This document shows, piece by piece, positions 19,908-28,875 of a stretch of 64,000 nucleotides of DNA. A program made the translations under genes and the position numbers. Each line of letters begins with the position of its first letter. The first letter of the stretch is position 1. The DNA is from Allocoprobacillus halotolerans (lineage in GTDB: Bacteria > Bacillota_I > Bacilli_A > Erysipelotrichales > Coprobacillaceae). Below the pieces are notes generated by a model that saw only the letters and a program-made list of their open reading frames with translations, made no database searches and was not told the origin of the DNA. The DNA is taken from the NCBI RefSeq assembly GCF_024399475.1, contig NZ_CP101620.1:2867126-2931125 (forward strand), written 5' to 3'.

Positions 19908-20667
19908 CCTTTAACCCTTGAATAAATGATGGCGAATATGGTAAAGATACGAAGTTTTTCATTTGAATTGTATCTTCTTGTTTTAAATGTGCATATTTAT
20001 CTAACAATTCATCAAAATGTGAAACACCATCAACAAAAACATCTGTCGCAAAGATAAAATGATTCACCCCCTGCACTTCCATTGTCACTTGACTTTCTTC
20101 CACATTCAACATTTTTGCAAAACCTGCAACCATATTCACAGGTACGTTGCATAAACCAATAGCTTTTTTAAAATTTGTATGACGTAAAATGGCTTCAGTC
20201 ACCATCCCAGCTGGATTAGTAAAATTAATCAACCATGCATTTGGACATAATTCTTCAATATCTTTGACAATATCTAAAATAACTGGAATGGTTCTAAAAG
20301 CTTTAAACATTCCTCCTGCCCCATTTGTTTCTTGACCAATTAATCCATGACTTAATGGAATACGTTCATCTAAAACACGAGCAGGTAAACGTCCAATACG
20401 CATTTGTGTTGTGACAAAATCTGCATCTTTTAATGCTTCACGACGATCATAACTTAAAACAACTTTCATTGGCAGTCCAGCTTTTTTGACCATACGTTTT
20501 GCAAGTGCACCAACTGTTTCTAATTTATCACGTCCTTCTTCAATATCCACTAACCATAATTCCTTTACAGGTAAATGATCATATCTTTTAATAAACCCTT
20601 CTACTAATTCTGGAGTATAACTGCTTCCTCCACCAATTGTTACAATTTTTACACCATCTTTGTTCAT
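19908..20667 (-). pseudogene. family 4 glycosidase (6-phospho-beta-glucosidase-like), N-terminal part
   Basis: 5' part, 253 codons before the IS. GH4 enzymes use NAD+ and a divalent metal. The Rossmann start is VKIVTIGGGSSYTPELVEGF, the metal cysteine lies in AIGLCNVPVNM, with NFTNPAGMVTEA and the histidine of EVQGVNHFIF. LicH/CelF-type 6-phospho-beta-glucosidases are the closest match by motif; an alpha-type enzyme is less likely. Interrupted after SPSFIQGLK; with the element in place translation reads V and stops. It is divergent from a MocR-type regulator 125 bp away, with a palindrome between them. Confidence 0.9.
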
Positions 20668-20742
20668 CCTTTAACACCTCTTTCTTCTTGATGATTTCAT
20701 TATAAAATAATTTTTATTAAAATCAATAAATCAAAACAACAA

Positions 20743-20756
20743 CTATACCGGTATAG
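20743..20756. promoter_or_regulatory. palindromic operator between GH4 and mocR-like genes
   Basis: CTATACCGGTATAG is a perfect 14-bp palindrome. It overlaps the -35 position of the promoter of the regulator gene (-10 TATAAT at 20767-20772), so autoregulation is likely. It is also upstream of the divergent GH4 gene. Confidence 0.55.
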
Positions 20757-20792
20757 ATTGATATGCTATAATAAAAACGAGGAGTGATCAAC

Positions 20793-22129
20793 ATGACTAA
20801 ATACGAACAATTAGCACAATTATTAGAACAAGATATTATCCATCAAAAATATAAACGTGGTGATAAATTGCCTTCCATTCAAACTTTATCCAAACAATAT
20901 CATTGCAGTAAAGAAACAGTTATCAAAGCTTATCAATTATTAGTTCAACAACATTTAATTTATGCCAAAGCGCAAAGTGGATATTATGTTTTAGGTAGTC
21001 CTATTCTTCCAGCTTCCTCAACCCATCATTTCTCATTAGAAACGGGAAATCCACCCATTCACGCCACTTCACTTGAAGATGCTAAACATTGCCTTTCTCT
21101 AGCTATTGATGAATATCAGGAATCTTCTTTGAACTTATCTTTACAAGGTGTCCAATCTTTACGTCAAACTTTAGCTAATTTCTTCTTTGATATGGGTATT
21201 TATGCACAAGAAAGTTCAATCTATTTAATACAAGGTGTAACACAAATGCTATCTTTTTTATCTTCTATAACCTTCCCTAATCAGCATACTTATATTTTAA
21301 TAGAAGAACCCACTTACAGTTATTATGTTCGCTTTCTCCACTCTTTATCCCTTCCCATTTTAACCATTTATCGTGATGAAAATGGTATTGACCTCGAACA
21401 CCTCCAATATCTTTTTGAACATTATGACATTAAATTCTTTTATACAATTCCTCGTAACCATAATCCACTTGGTACAACTTATTCTTCTCACACGCGTCAA
21501 AAAATTGCCCAGTTAGCGTTAAAATACAATGTCTATATTATTGAAGATGATTATTTTGGTCATTGTTCTAGTTATTCGCATTATCTTCCTTTGTTTTATT
21601 ATATGGAAGGTAAAAACTGTATTTACTTAACAAGTTTTTCAAAAACCATTCCTTATATTCGTATTGGTGTTGCGATTGTCCATCAGGATTTTCAAGATAC
21701 TTTTGATCAAATGACTCATCAATCTTATTATTATTCTTATCAGCTACCTTCTTTAATTTCACAAGCCACTTTAGAATCTTATATTAAAAGTTCACTTTAT
21801 CATAAACAGACACAACAATTACAAAACTATCTCAAAAAAATTATCGCATTATTAAAAAAATCACCCAAAGCTGGAATCCAAAGCTTTTAAAAGTGATTTC
21901 AAGTTATTCTGGTTATTATTTTACGATTCAGTTTTTAGTTCCTATTGATTTGGATAATTTCCAACAACGTTTATTGGAAAATCGTATTCATATTGCCAGA
22001 AATGAAAGATGTTTCTATGAATCCTCTCATTTTCAAAATTCAGTTCGTTTAAGTCTAGCTAGAATACATAGCCAAGATCTTCAAACAGCACTAGAATTAT
22101 TTTATCAAACTTTTTTAGATTGCTTATAA
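20793..22129 (+). CDS. MocR-type GntR regulator with aminotransferase domain, one-base frameshift
   Basis: 445 aa with an N-terminal GntR winged helix (YKRGDKLPSIQTLSKQYHCS) and a class I aminotransferase-like domain carrying the PLP lysine motif YLTSFSKTIPYIRIG. MocR regulators sense PLP or amine ligands; the target here may be its own promoter or the divergent GH4 gene. The start is ATG at 20793: an upstream in-frame GTG at 20784 lies within the Shine-Dalgarno GAGGAG and is rejected. Near 21859 a run of seven A should be eight, joining ALLKK to ITQSWNPKLLKVISSYSGYY. The 3' end overlaps corA by 6 bp, convergently. Confidence 0.85.
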
Positions 22130-23050
22130 AAATTTCTTTTTCTTAAATAAAATCATTAACCCTACAACAATGATTCCACTCAAAACAATCACTGCAGGAT
22201 AGCCATAAACACTTTTTAACTCAGGCATATTTTCAAAATTCATGCCATACCACCCAGCAATTAGAGTCAAAGGCATAAAAATTGTTGTCACAACAGTAAA
22301 AAACTGCATCGTTTTGTTGAGTTTATAATCTTCTCTTGACTGATGAGCACTATGTGCCTGATTCAAAATTTCTCGCAGCATTTCTACATTTTTAGACAAA
22401 CGCTCTATACGACGCGTAAAGATTTCAAAATAACGAGAATCATCGTCTTCAAAAATATGATGGTGATTCATTTCCAAATCTTCGCCAATTGTCATTAAGT
22501 TTTCATAATAGTTTTGTAAAAGCAATAATTCTTTATTGAGTTGTCTAAGTTGATTGGTAAAATTTATAGCATCTTCTTCATGCAACTCTAATTCTTCAAT
22601 TTCATTTTGCAATTCTTCAATATATTGATAATCAGCCGCTAATAAATCACTTAAAAAATAATAAACAAGACGTGTAATAGAAGCATCTCTTTGAAGTACA
22701 TAATCCGTAGATGATTGAAAAACTTCATCAATATGATGATCTTCATCATCAATTACAACAACCAAAAATAAATTTTTAAAAATAAATAAAGCCAACACAT
22801 CTTTTTTGACAAAAATATCTCGTGCATTAATCAAATGCACCAAACCAAAATAATAGTGATAAGCAGGAATAATCATATTTTGATGAAATAAAGATGGATC
22901 TTCCAAACGTTCAATCGATGTCTTTTCAATACCCAATTGTTCATAACATGATTTTAACTGTTCTAAATCCATCATCGCAATATAACGATGATGTTCTTGT
23001 ATATTCTCTATATTAACTTTTGTTTTTTGATGATCAACTTGATAAATCAT
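22124..23050 (-). CDS. corA: CorA-family magnesium transporter
   Basis: 307-308 aa, intact. The signature GMN is in GWYGMNFENMPELKSVYGYP between two C-terminal membrane helices (FFTVVTTIFMPLTLIAGW and YPAVIVLSGIIVVGLMILF); the long cytoplasmic N-domain is helical with coiled-coil segments (EELQNEIEELELHEEDAIN). The start is the ATG at 23048-23050, after AGGAGGAAAATT; an in-frame upstream ATG would run through the acpP terminator and is not used. The C-terminus is basic (FKKKKFL). Confidence 0.93.
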   Translation of the reverse strand: MIYQVDHQKTKVNIENIQEHHRYIAMMDLEQLKSCYEQLGIEKTSIERLEDPSLFHQNMIIPAYHYYFGLVHLINARDIFVKKDVLALFIFKNLFLVVVIDDEDHHIDEVFQSSTDYVLQRDASITRLVYYFLSDLLAADYQYIEELQNEIEELELHEEDAINFTNQLRQLNKELLLLQNYYENLMTIGEDLEMNHHHIFEDDDSRYFEIFTRRIERLSKNVEMLREILNQAHSAHQSREDYKLNKTMQFFTVVTTIFMPLTLIAGWYGMNFENMPELKSVYGYPAVIVLSGIIVVGLMILFKKKKFL

Positions 23051-23064
23051 AATTTTCCTCCTAT

Positions 23065-23091
23065 AAAAAAATAGGGTTTTTTCCCTATTTT
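23065..23091 (-). terminator. terminator at the acpP stop
   Basis: Minus-strand AAATAGGG/CCCTATTT stem plus T run; the acpP stop codon TAG lies inside the stem. Confidence 0.85.
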
Positions 23092-23306
23092 TTTGCATCA
23101 ATTAAATCCAATAAATCTTGAACTGTTTTAATTTTTAATAATTCATCATCTTGAAATTCTACACCAATTTCTTCTTCAAGTTCAAAAACCAAATCAACCA
23201 AATCTAAAGAATCAATACCTAAATCCTTAAAAGATGATTCTTTTGTTAATTCATGACCTTTTAATTTAGATGATAATCTCTCTTTTATTTTATCAAAATA
23301 ATCCAT
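23085..23306 (-). CDS. acpP: acyl carrier protein
   Basis: 73 aa with the phosphopantetheine site GIDSLDLVDLVFELEEEIG; the serine of DSL carries the prosthetic group. The acidic helix II and total size match the fatty-acid ACP, although the gene stands alone here rather than in a fab cluster. A basic stretch (RLSSKLKGHELTK) in helix I is a little unusual. A second, specialised ACP cannot be excluded. Confidence 0.93.
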   Translation of the reverse strand: MDYFDKIKERLSSKLKGHELTKESSFKDLGIDSLDLVDLVFELEEEIGVEFQDDELLKIKTVQDLLDLIDAKK

Positions 23307-23366
23307 TCCTTATTCACCTCATTTTTATTATAATCACATCACAGTTAAATTACAATCTCTTTTTAC

Positions 23367-23867
23367 TTACATAAAAGCTTCTTTATGACAAAGAACATAA
23401 TGAAGACTTAAAGTTTCCAAGTCTTCTTTCAATTCTTGAAATTCATGATCCAAAAGGTCAAATAACCATGAAATTTCACGATAGTCCAAACTTTTTAATT
23501 CTTCTATCCTTAATTGCTGATCTTCTGGCACGACACCTTCATGAAAAATACCATTAGCTCGATCTAAAATCAAGGCTGTACGATTGGCTTTCATTTCCAA
23601 CAAAGCTTCAACTGTTTCATTAGCAAAATTGCCTGAAGTTTCACTATAATACGATTCTATACCTCCATCACACATACTTAATGCAAAAGTCTGACAAAGA
23701 TAAAAAACTCTCTCAATCCCATTTAACTCGTTAATTAAATCACCGTTTTCACATTTTTGACTAATAACATTATATAAATCCATAACAATTTGACGATGAT
23801 CACTGCGTGCAATAATTTCACTAGCCTGCAATGTCAAATCATCTAAAGCATCTTCTATTGTTGGCAT
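23367..23867 (-). CDS. DMP19/DUF4375-like protein
   Basis: 166 aa, intact, all-helical and acidic. The segment CDGGIESYYSETSGNFANETVEALLEM resembles the DMP19 (DUF4375) family core, in which a G-[GF]-[FI]-xx-[YF]-(4-5)-G pattern followed by an E-x-x-A-L helix is typical. Function unknown; some family members are linked to DNA mimicry or phage proteins. It is divergent from birA, alone in its transcript. Confidence 0.65.
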   Translation of the reverse strand: MPTIEDALDDLTLQASEIIARSDHRQIVMDLYNVISQKCENGDLINELNGIERVFYLCQTFALSMCDGGIESYYSETSGNFANETVEALLEMKANRTALILDRANGIFHEGVVPEDQQLRIEELKSLDYREISWLFDLLDHEFQELKEDLETLSLHYVLCHKEAFM

Positions 23868-23960
23868 ATGAATCCCTCCTATCTTTATTCTATACTTTTT
23901 TTAGGAAAAAGTATAGAATTATTCCTTTATCTTTAGAACAAAGATGATTATAATAAACTT

Positions 23961-24912
23961 ATGGAAAAAGAAATATTAAAAATTTTAAAACAACATCAAA
24001 ATCAATATGTTTCAGGTCAGGAAATTTGTGAAGAGCTTCATGTATCACGAATGACAATATCTACTTGTATCAAAAAAATCAAAGAGAAAGGATACCATAT
24101 TATATCATCTACAAAAAAGGGATATTGTCTAACAGAGGATAATGATGTGATTTTTATTGAAAACATTAAACCTTTGATTCCTGATTTTTTCAAAATATTG
24201 AGTATTTTGATGAAATTGATTCAACAAATGATTATTTAAAAAGAACTCCTCATCAAGAAGGGGATATTGTATTGGCTGAAAATCAGACAAAGGGAAAAGG
24301 ACGAAATGGCAAAAGCTTTCATTCTCCTAAACAAAAAGGAATTTATGTATCTTTTGTTTTAAAACCTCAATTAACGATTTTTGATTCATTAAAAGTCACT
24401 GCCTGTTTAGCAGTATCTTTAGTGAAAGCCATTGAAAAAATTATCCTGTTCATCCTCAAATCAAATGGGTTAATGATTTAATGATTAACGATTTCAAAAT
24501 TGCTGGTATTTTATGTGAAGCCAGTTTAGAAATGAACACTGCCAAAATTGATCATATGATCGTTGGGATTGGTATCAACGTTCATTCTTATACAATGCCT
24601 GAGGAATTAAAAAATATTGCTGAGTGTATTGAAGATTTCTGTTCAGTTGTGATACCAAGAGAACAATTGCTGATTGATTTTTTCAATATTTTTTATCAGG
24701 ACTATTGTCAGTTATCATCTTCATCATGGCTTAATTTCTATCGTCAGCATTCTTATGTTTTGCATCAAGACATTACAGTTTATGAAAACAATCAGTCTTA
24801 TCAAGCTTATGTTTTAGATATTAATGATGATGCATCTTTAAAAATTCAAACAGAACATGGTATCAAAACCTTAAATTCAGGTGAAGTATCAATTCGTAAA
24901 AAAACATCATAA
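23961..24912 (+). CDS. birA: bifunctional biotin ligase/repressor BirA, two one-base frameshifts
   Basis: 317 aa with an N-terminal winged helix (VSGQEICEELHVSRMTISTCIKK) and a biotin-protein ligase core: EIDSTNDYL, GKGRNGKSFHSPKQKGIYVS, and KWVNDLMINDFKIAGIL, with the C-terminal SH3-like domain ending LNSGEVSIRKK. Breaks lie near 24196 (GATTTTTTC, one T short: PDFF to FQNIEYFDEIDSTN) and near 24441 (GAAAAAATTATCC, one A short: EKNYPVHPQIKW). The canonical GRGRRGR loop is the shorter GKGRNGK here. It activates biotin and loads carboxylases; the HTH implies control of biotin genes. Confidence 0.88.
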
Positions 24913-25850
24913 TGATGTTTTTTTGTTTAAATAAGTTTGTATATGATCTTTATTTAAATTTTCACCAATCACAATTAAAACATCCTGTCCAAGGGAAATA
25001 GGTTGTAAAGATATATGCTGATTCGTTGCATTTAACTCATACCATTGTTCATTTTCACAAATAAATCCTTTAATACGAAAAACATGACCACAAGATGCAT
25101 CATGAAAAATATCAGAAACACGAGCAGATAAATCATTTTGAGAAAGGTGATTATTCATAAAATATAATGATGTATATGCCTCTTGATATGAAATAGGATA
25201 TTTAACATATTCATTCATGATATAACCAACATTCATCAATTTTTGAAACTCTTGTGAAGAAAAATGCATCCAATTGGTATAAAAATCAGTTTCTTGCAAG
25301 ACTCTTTGACATTGGACTTCTTGTAAAGATTCTTGAAGAAAACACATGGTCTGTTGAACTTCATCTGACGATGCCTCCTGATAATGACTTAAGATAATTG
25401 CACCTGCATGCGCAATTTGTGAGGCAAGGATATATCGTGATGATGGCGATAAATCAAGATTCATTTTGGTATCGACTATCGTAAAAACATTGCCTATTTC
25501 ATACCAATTTGTAAGTGGTTCTTCGTGTAAAACATCAAAAAATTCGTCAACATCATATATTCCAGAAGGTTCAATTAAAAGATAATCATATTTTAACATT
25601 CCCATTGCAATTAATTTTGTTTTAAAACGCCTTTGATGGGTTTCTTGATCACAACCACCAGCAATCATTTCTAAATCGCATTGATCTTTGAACGTTTCTT
25701 GAAGTAACATCATATCGACATTAACTGCACCAAAATCGTTTTCAATAATACCTACTTTATATCCTTGTTGTATCAGATATGATGCATATTGTTTGATAAA
25801 TGTTGTTTTTCCAGTTCCCAAAAACCAGTAATTAAATCTACTTTTGTCAA
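24907..25850 (-). CDS. CobW-family G3E GTPase, one-base frameshift near start
   Basis: 314 aa. P-loop TGFLGTGKTTFIKQ, a second motif ENDFGAVNVD, the E-x-G-G-C-type segment LEMIAGGCDQET (the usual GC-x-C metal site is reduced to one cysteine), and a C-terminal CobW domain (HVFRIKGFICENEQWYEL). The start is TTG at 25848-25850 after GGAGG; GGTTTTTGGG has five T where six join ITGF to LGTGK. G3E GTPases deliver metals (Zn, Ni, Co); which one is not visible. It follows DUF554 by 20 bp on one transcript and overlaps the end of birA by 6 bp. Confidence 0.85.
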
Positions 25851-25869
25851 AATAATGACCTCCTTTTCT

Positions 25870-26586
25870 TTATAATAACAAAGCCAAAATAATCGTAACA
25901 ATTAACGCTAGTAAAAGATTAGATACTTTGATGGTACGTGGCCATATCAGATTGATACCTACACAAAATATCAATATATTTCCAACCATATCCAAACAAT
26001 CAAAAAAGATATGGTGTCATAAATGATGCAAGTCCTGCTGATAAAATAGTCACTGTTCCTTGTAAAAGCACAACCGGAATAAAAGAAAAAAGACAACCTT
26101 CTCCCATTGAAGATGTCATCACTAATATAATGACAAAATCTAAGATAGCTTTGGCAAATAATAATGAATGGTCACCAGTCATGCCATCTTAAATTGCGCC
26201 CATAATTGCCATCGCTCCAATACTGACAGTTAAAGAAGCTGTGACAAAACCTTGAATAAACTGACGATCTTCATGGCTACCTGTTTTATATTTTAACCAT
26301 TGTCCAAACTTTTCAAACATCCCATCAACATTAATGATTTCACCTATTAGTGCTCCAATGACCATTGAAAGAATCATATTCATAGAACCCGTTGCTTTGA
26401 AAGTTGCACCTTCAATAACAAGCATCTTTGATAGTGTGCCTGATAAAGCTAAAAAACAACTAGAATCCCTGTGGCTTTCATAATGATTTCTTGATAACGT
26501 TCTTGAAATAAATTTTTACAAAAAAGTTCAATAATACCTTCTATGATAATTGCTATTCCATTGACAATTGTTCCTAATCCATTCAT
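25870..26586 (-). CDS. DUF554 membrane protein, two indels and one in-frame stop
   Basis: 238 aa once repaired. Six or so membrane helices, with the family features MNGLGTIVNGIAIIIEGIIE, MILSMVIGALIGEIINVD, TASLTVSIGAMAIMGAIQDG and MTSSMGEGCLFSFIPVVLLQ. Lesions: one T missing near 26445 (VVF to LALSGTLSK), TAA in place of CAA at 26189-26191 (GAI-stop-DG), and one T extra near 26001 (PYLFDCLDMVG). The stop is a substitution, so this gene may be truly damaged. DUF554 (YdfK-type) proteins are transporter-like with unknown cargo. Confidence 0.75.
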
Positions 26587-26654
26587 ACAAAACCCTCTCT
26601 ATTCTGATGCCTATTTTAACATATTTCTCATTTTGAAACTACTGCCATGATAAT

Positions 26655-26677
26655 GAAAAAGAGAGCCTAAGCCCTCA
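26655..26677 (-). terminator. terminator of the SDR gene
   Basis: Minus-strand GAGGGC-TTAG-GCTCTC followed by TTTTTC, 8 bp after the stop. Confidence 0.65.
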
Positions 26678-26684
26678 TTGACCT

Positions 26685-27484
26685 CTACTCATTTGTTCCT
26701 ATACTCATTGTTTCAGGTAGTGTACTTCCTCCATCAATAACAAATTGAGAACCAGTGATATAGCTTGATTCATCACTACCTAAAAAGCAAATAATTCTCC
26801 AACTTCAATTGGTTTTGCAAGTCTACCCATTGGCACACCTTGAGCAATATCTTGAATAGCACTTTCTGGATTATTTGGATTAGATTCAACTGCCATTTTT
26901 TCTACCATTGGTGTTCTGGCATATCCTAACTGTGAACAGTTGACACGAATATTGCGACTTGCATATTCAACAGCTAAACATTTTGTTAAACCAACTAAAG
27001 CTGCTTTTGTCATCGCATAAGCCGCTTCTCCCGCATCAGCAACAATATCTCCTGTCACAGATGAAGCAATAACAATACTTCCTTTTCCCTGTTTCAACAT
27101 ATATGGAATAACAGCCTGACAAGTATTCCATACACCTTTGATATTGACATCAATATGAAAATCTCTGATTTCATCACTCATTTCTTCAAAAGGTGCTAAA
27201 CGACAAACACCTGCATTACAACAAGCAATATTGACTTTACCAAAAGTATTAACTGTTTTTTGAACAGCTTCTTTCATTTGGTCTTTATCAGCCACATTTC
27301 CAACATAAGTAATAATATCTTGATGATATTTTTCTCTTAATTTTTGAGCAGTTTGATTCACTTCTTCTGACAAATCAACCATGCAAATTTTCGCTCCATA
27401 TTTCACATAAGCTTCAGCGATTCCTTCACCTAATCCTACTGCTGCTCCTGTAATAATCGCAACTTTTCCATCTAGTTTTCCCAT
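26685..27484 (-). CDS. short-chain dehydrogenase/reductase, frameshift near C-terminus
   Basis: 266 aa classical SDR. NAD(P) site AIITGAAVGLGEGIAEAY, CCNAGVCRLAPFE, catalytic SSVTGDIVADAGEAAYAMTK (Ser, Tyr-x3-Lys). The start is MGKLDGKVA at 27482-27484, after AAAGGAG. The frame breaks near 26787 (GCTTTTTAGG, one T short) and continues LGSDESSYITGSQFVIDGGS to a stop at 26685-26687; this restores the DGG motif found at the end of nearly all SDRs. An acidic residue after strand 2 (MVDLSEE) favours NAD over NADP. Substrate unknown; oxoacyl or sugar-alcohol dehydrogenases are equally possible. Confidence 0.88.
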
Positions 27485-27545
27485 AAAAAAATCTCCTTTC
27501 ATTTTATTCTTCTTTTATTGTAATCTATTTATCATCAACACTCAA

Positions 27546-28103
27546 TCATTTCTCATCATTGTGTTCATCTAAAAGCTGTAAATATTGAACAGGCACATGA
27601 CGTGTTAGCCAAACTTGATTGGCTGATAAATAAAAATCAATATGATCTTCTACCATACGTTGTGTATCAATTTGAAAAACAACTGGTTTTCCATGTCTTT
27701 TACCAACAGACAAAGCCGTTTCAATATCTTTAGATAAATGAACGTAAAGTCTTGATTTAGGAATCAAACCTTGTTGTTGAATAGAAGATACAAATTTTTC
27801 TCCTGTTCCATGATATAAAACAGATGGTGGTATTACCTTTTCTAGTTCTACATCTACGAGTATAGAATGTCCTTGATTAGCACGAATCAGTGTATGATTT
27901 CCATTAAAAGAATATCTTTGTTTATTATCCTCAGCAACAATGATTTCTAATAAATCTTTATTAAAATCAGGATGTGTTTCTTGGATTCCTTTAATGAGTT
28001 CATCCACATTTGCCCACCCATGTTCATCTAGTGTGATACCGATAATTTCAGGTTCATGTCTTAATATCTTAGATATATATTTACTAATAGATTTTAATTT
28101 CAT
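27546..28103 (-). CDS. kptA: RNA 2'-phosphotransferase KptA/Tpt1
   Basis: 185 aa, intact. Family blocks are SKYISKILRHEPEIIGI, LDEHGWANVDELIKGI, VLYHGTGEKFVSSI, RLYVHLSKDIETALSVGKRH and the late FYLSANQVWLTRHVP; they carry the Arg-His-Arg-Arg active-site set. The eukaryotic enzyme removes the splice-junction 2'-phosphate from tRNA using NAD+. Bacteria lack that splicing, so the native substrate (2'-phospho RNA or an ADP-ribosyl transfer reaction) is unknown. It stands alone; about 240 bp upstream hold no other feature I can name. Confidence 0.93.
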   Translation of the reverse strand: MKLKSISKYISKILRHEPEIIGITLDEHGWANVDELIKGIQETHPDFNKDLLEIIVAEDNKQRYSFNGNHTLIRANQGHSILVDVELEKVIPPSVLYHGTGEKFVSSIQQQGLIPKSRLYVHLSKDIETALSVGKRHGKPVVFQIDTQRMVEDHIDFYLSANQVWLTRHVPVQYLQLLDEHNDEK

Positions 28104-28331
28104 ATACTACGTACCTTCATTTCTAATATAATTTACATTATTATATCATAAATTATATAAATTGAGTTATAGTTCATTCTCATAAAAATTCTTATATTAT
28201 TTCATTTATTCATGATTTAATAGTTGTATGATTTTTTATAATATGAGATTCTATTTTTACTTCCATCACAACTATTGTACACAGTATTGTTTTATTTTTC
28301 TCTCATATCATCTCTTATTAAATTTTAAGAT

Positions 28332-28358
28332 ATAAAAAGGGTTTTTATTACCCTTTCA
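28332..28358 (-). terminator. terminator of the toxin-antitoxin pair
   Basis: AAAGGG/CCCTTT stem, T run on the minus strand; the toxin stop is in the loop. Confidence 0.6.
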
Positions 28359-28623
28359 ATTCCCTTCGTTGTTTTGATGATAATAAATCTACAATGTAAA
28401 TTGTATCATTATCATAATAACAATATAGAATATAATTGCTTTTTAAAACAAAAGTAAATTCCTTGGAAGAAGGCCTATAAACGCCCTTTTCTAAGACATC
28501 TATAAATTGATACATTTCATTTTCAATTTTTTTGCAAAAAGAACTATTTGAAAAATGACTAATACAATAATCATTTATATTAATCAATCTTTCAAAAACA
28601 GTATCAAATATAATAACATTCAT
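28348..28623 (-). CDS. RelE/ParE-family toxin
   Basis: 91 aa, intact. The ParE/RelE fold is suggested by the order helix-helix-sheet: FERLININDYCISHFSNSS, EMYQFIDVLEKGVYRPSSKE, FVLKSNYILYCYYDNDTIYIVDLLSSKQ, where the late Y-x-I-x-D-[LV] strand and terminal basic helix are typical. The start overlaps the antitoxin stop (TAATG), the usual coupling for type II pairs. RelE members cleave ribosome-bound mRNA, ParE members poison gyrase; the sequence does not decide. Confidence 0.72.
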   Translation of the reverse strand: MNVIIFDTVFERLININDYCISHFSNSSFCKKIENEMYQFIDVLEKGVYRPSSKEFTFVLKSNYILYCYYDNDTIYIVDLLSSKQRRELKG

Positions 28624-28814
28624 TATTTGTATATCTCTTTCCGTTTATCTTTAAATTCATCCAAAGAATATCCTTTTACATTCCCTTTTTTATATTCATT
28701 CATTTGTGACTGAATGTATCTTTTATCTAAAAATTCTTGAACATACATTTCAAGTTCCTGATTTGTCAAACAATTATATTCAACACCATCAAAAATCATT
28801 TTTCTTATTTCCAT
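28623..28814 (-). CDS. antitoxin of the RelE/ParE pair
   Basis: 63 aa, charged, helical (MEIRKMIFDGVEYNCLTNQ... EYKKGNVKGYSLDEFKDKRKEIYK). The start is the ATG at 28812-28814 with GGAG nine bases upstream; an in-frame TTG at 28823 lies within the ribosome site. No clear ribbon-helix-helix DNA-binding motif can be picked out, but position, size and overlap with the toxin gene support the role. Confidence 0.68.
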   Translation of the reverse strand: MEIRKMIFDGVEYNCLTNQELEMYVQEFLDKRYIQSQMNEYKKGNVKGYSLDEFKDKRKEIYK

Positions 28815-28875
28815 ATGTTTCAACTCCTTTTATTTATTATATCAAACAAAACATTAAATTAAAACCTATAAATAA

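Noticed and set aside
20784..20792. GTG start for the MocR-type regulator
   Set aside because: It lies inside the Shine-Dalgarno that serves the ATG at 20793.
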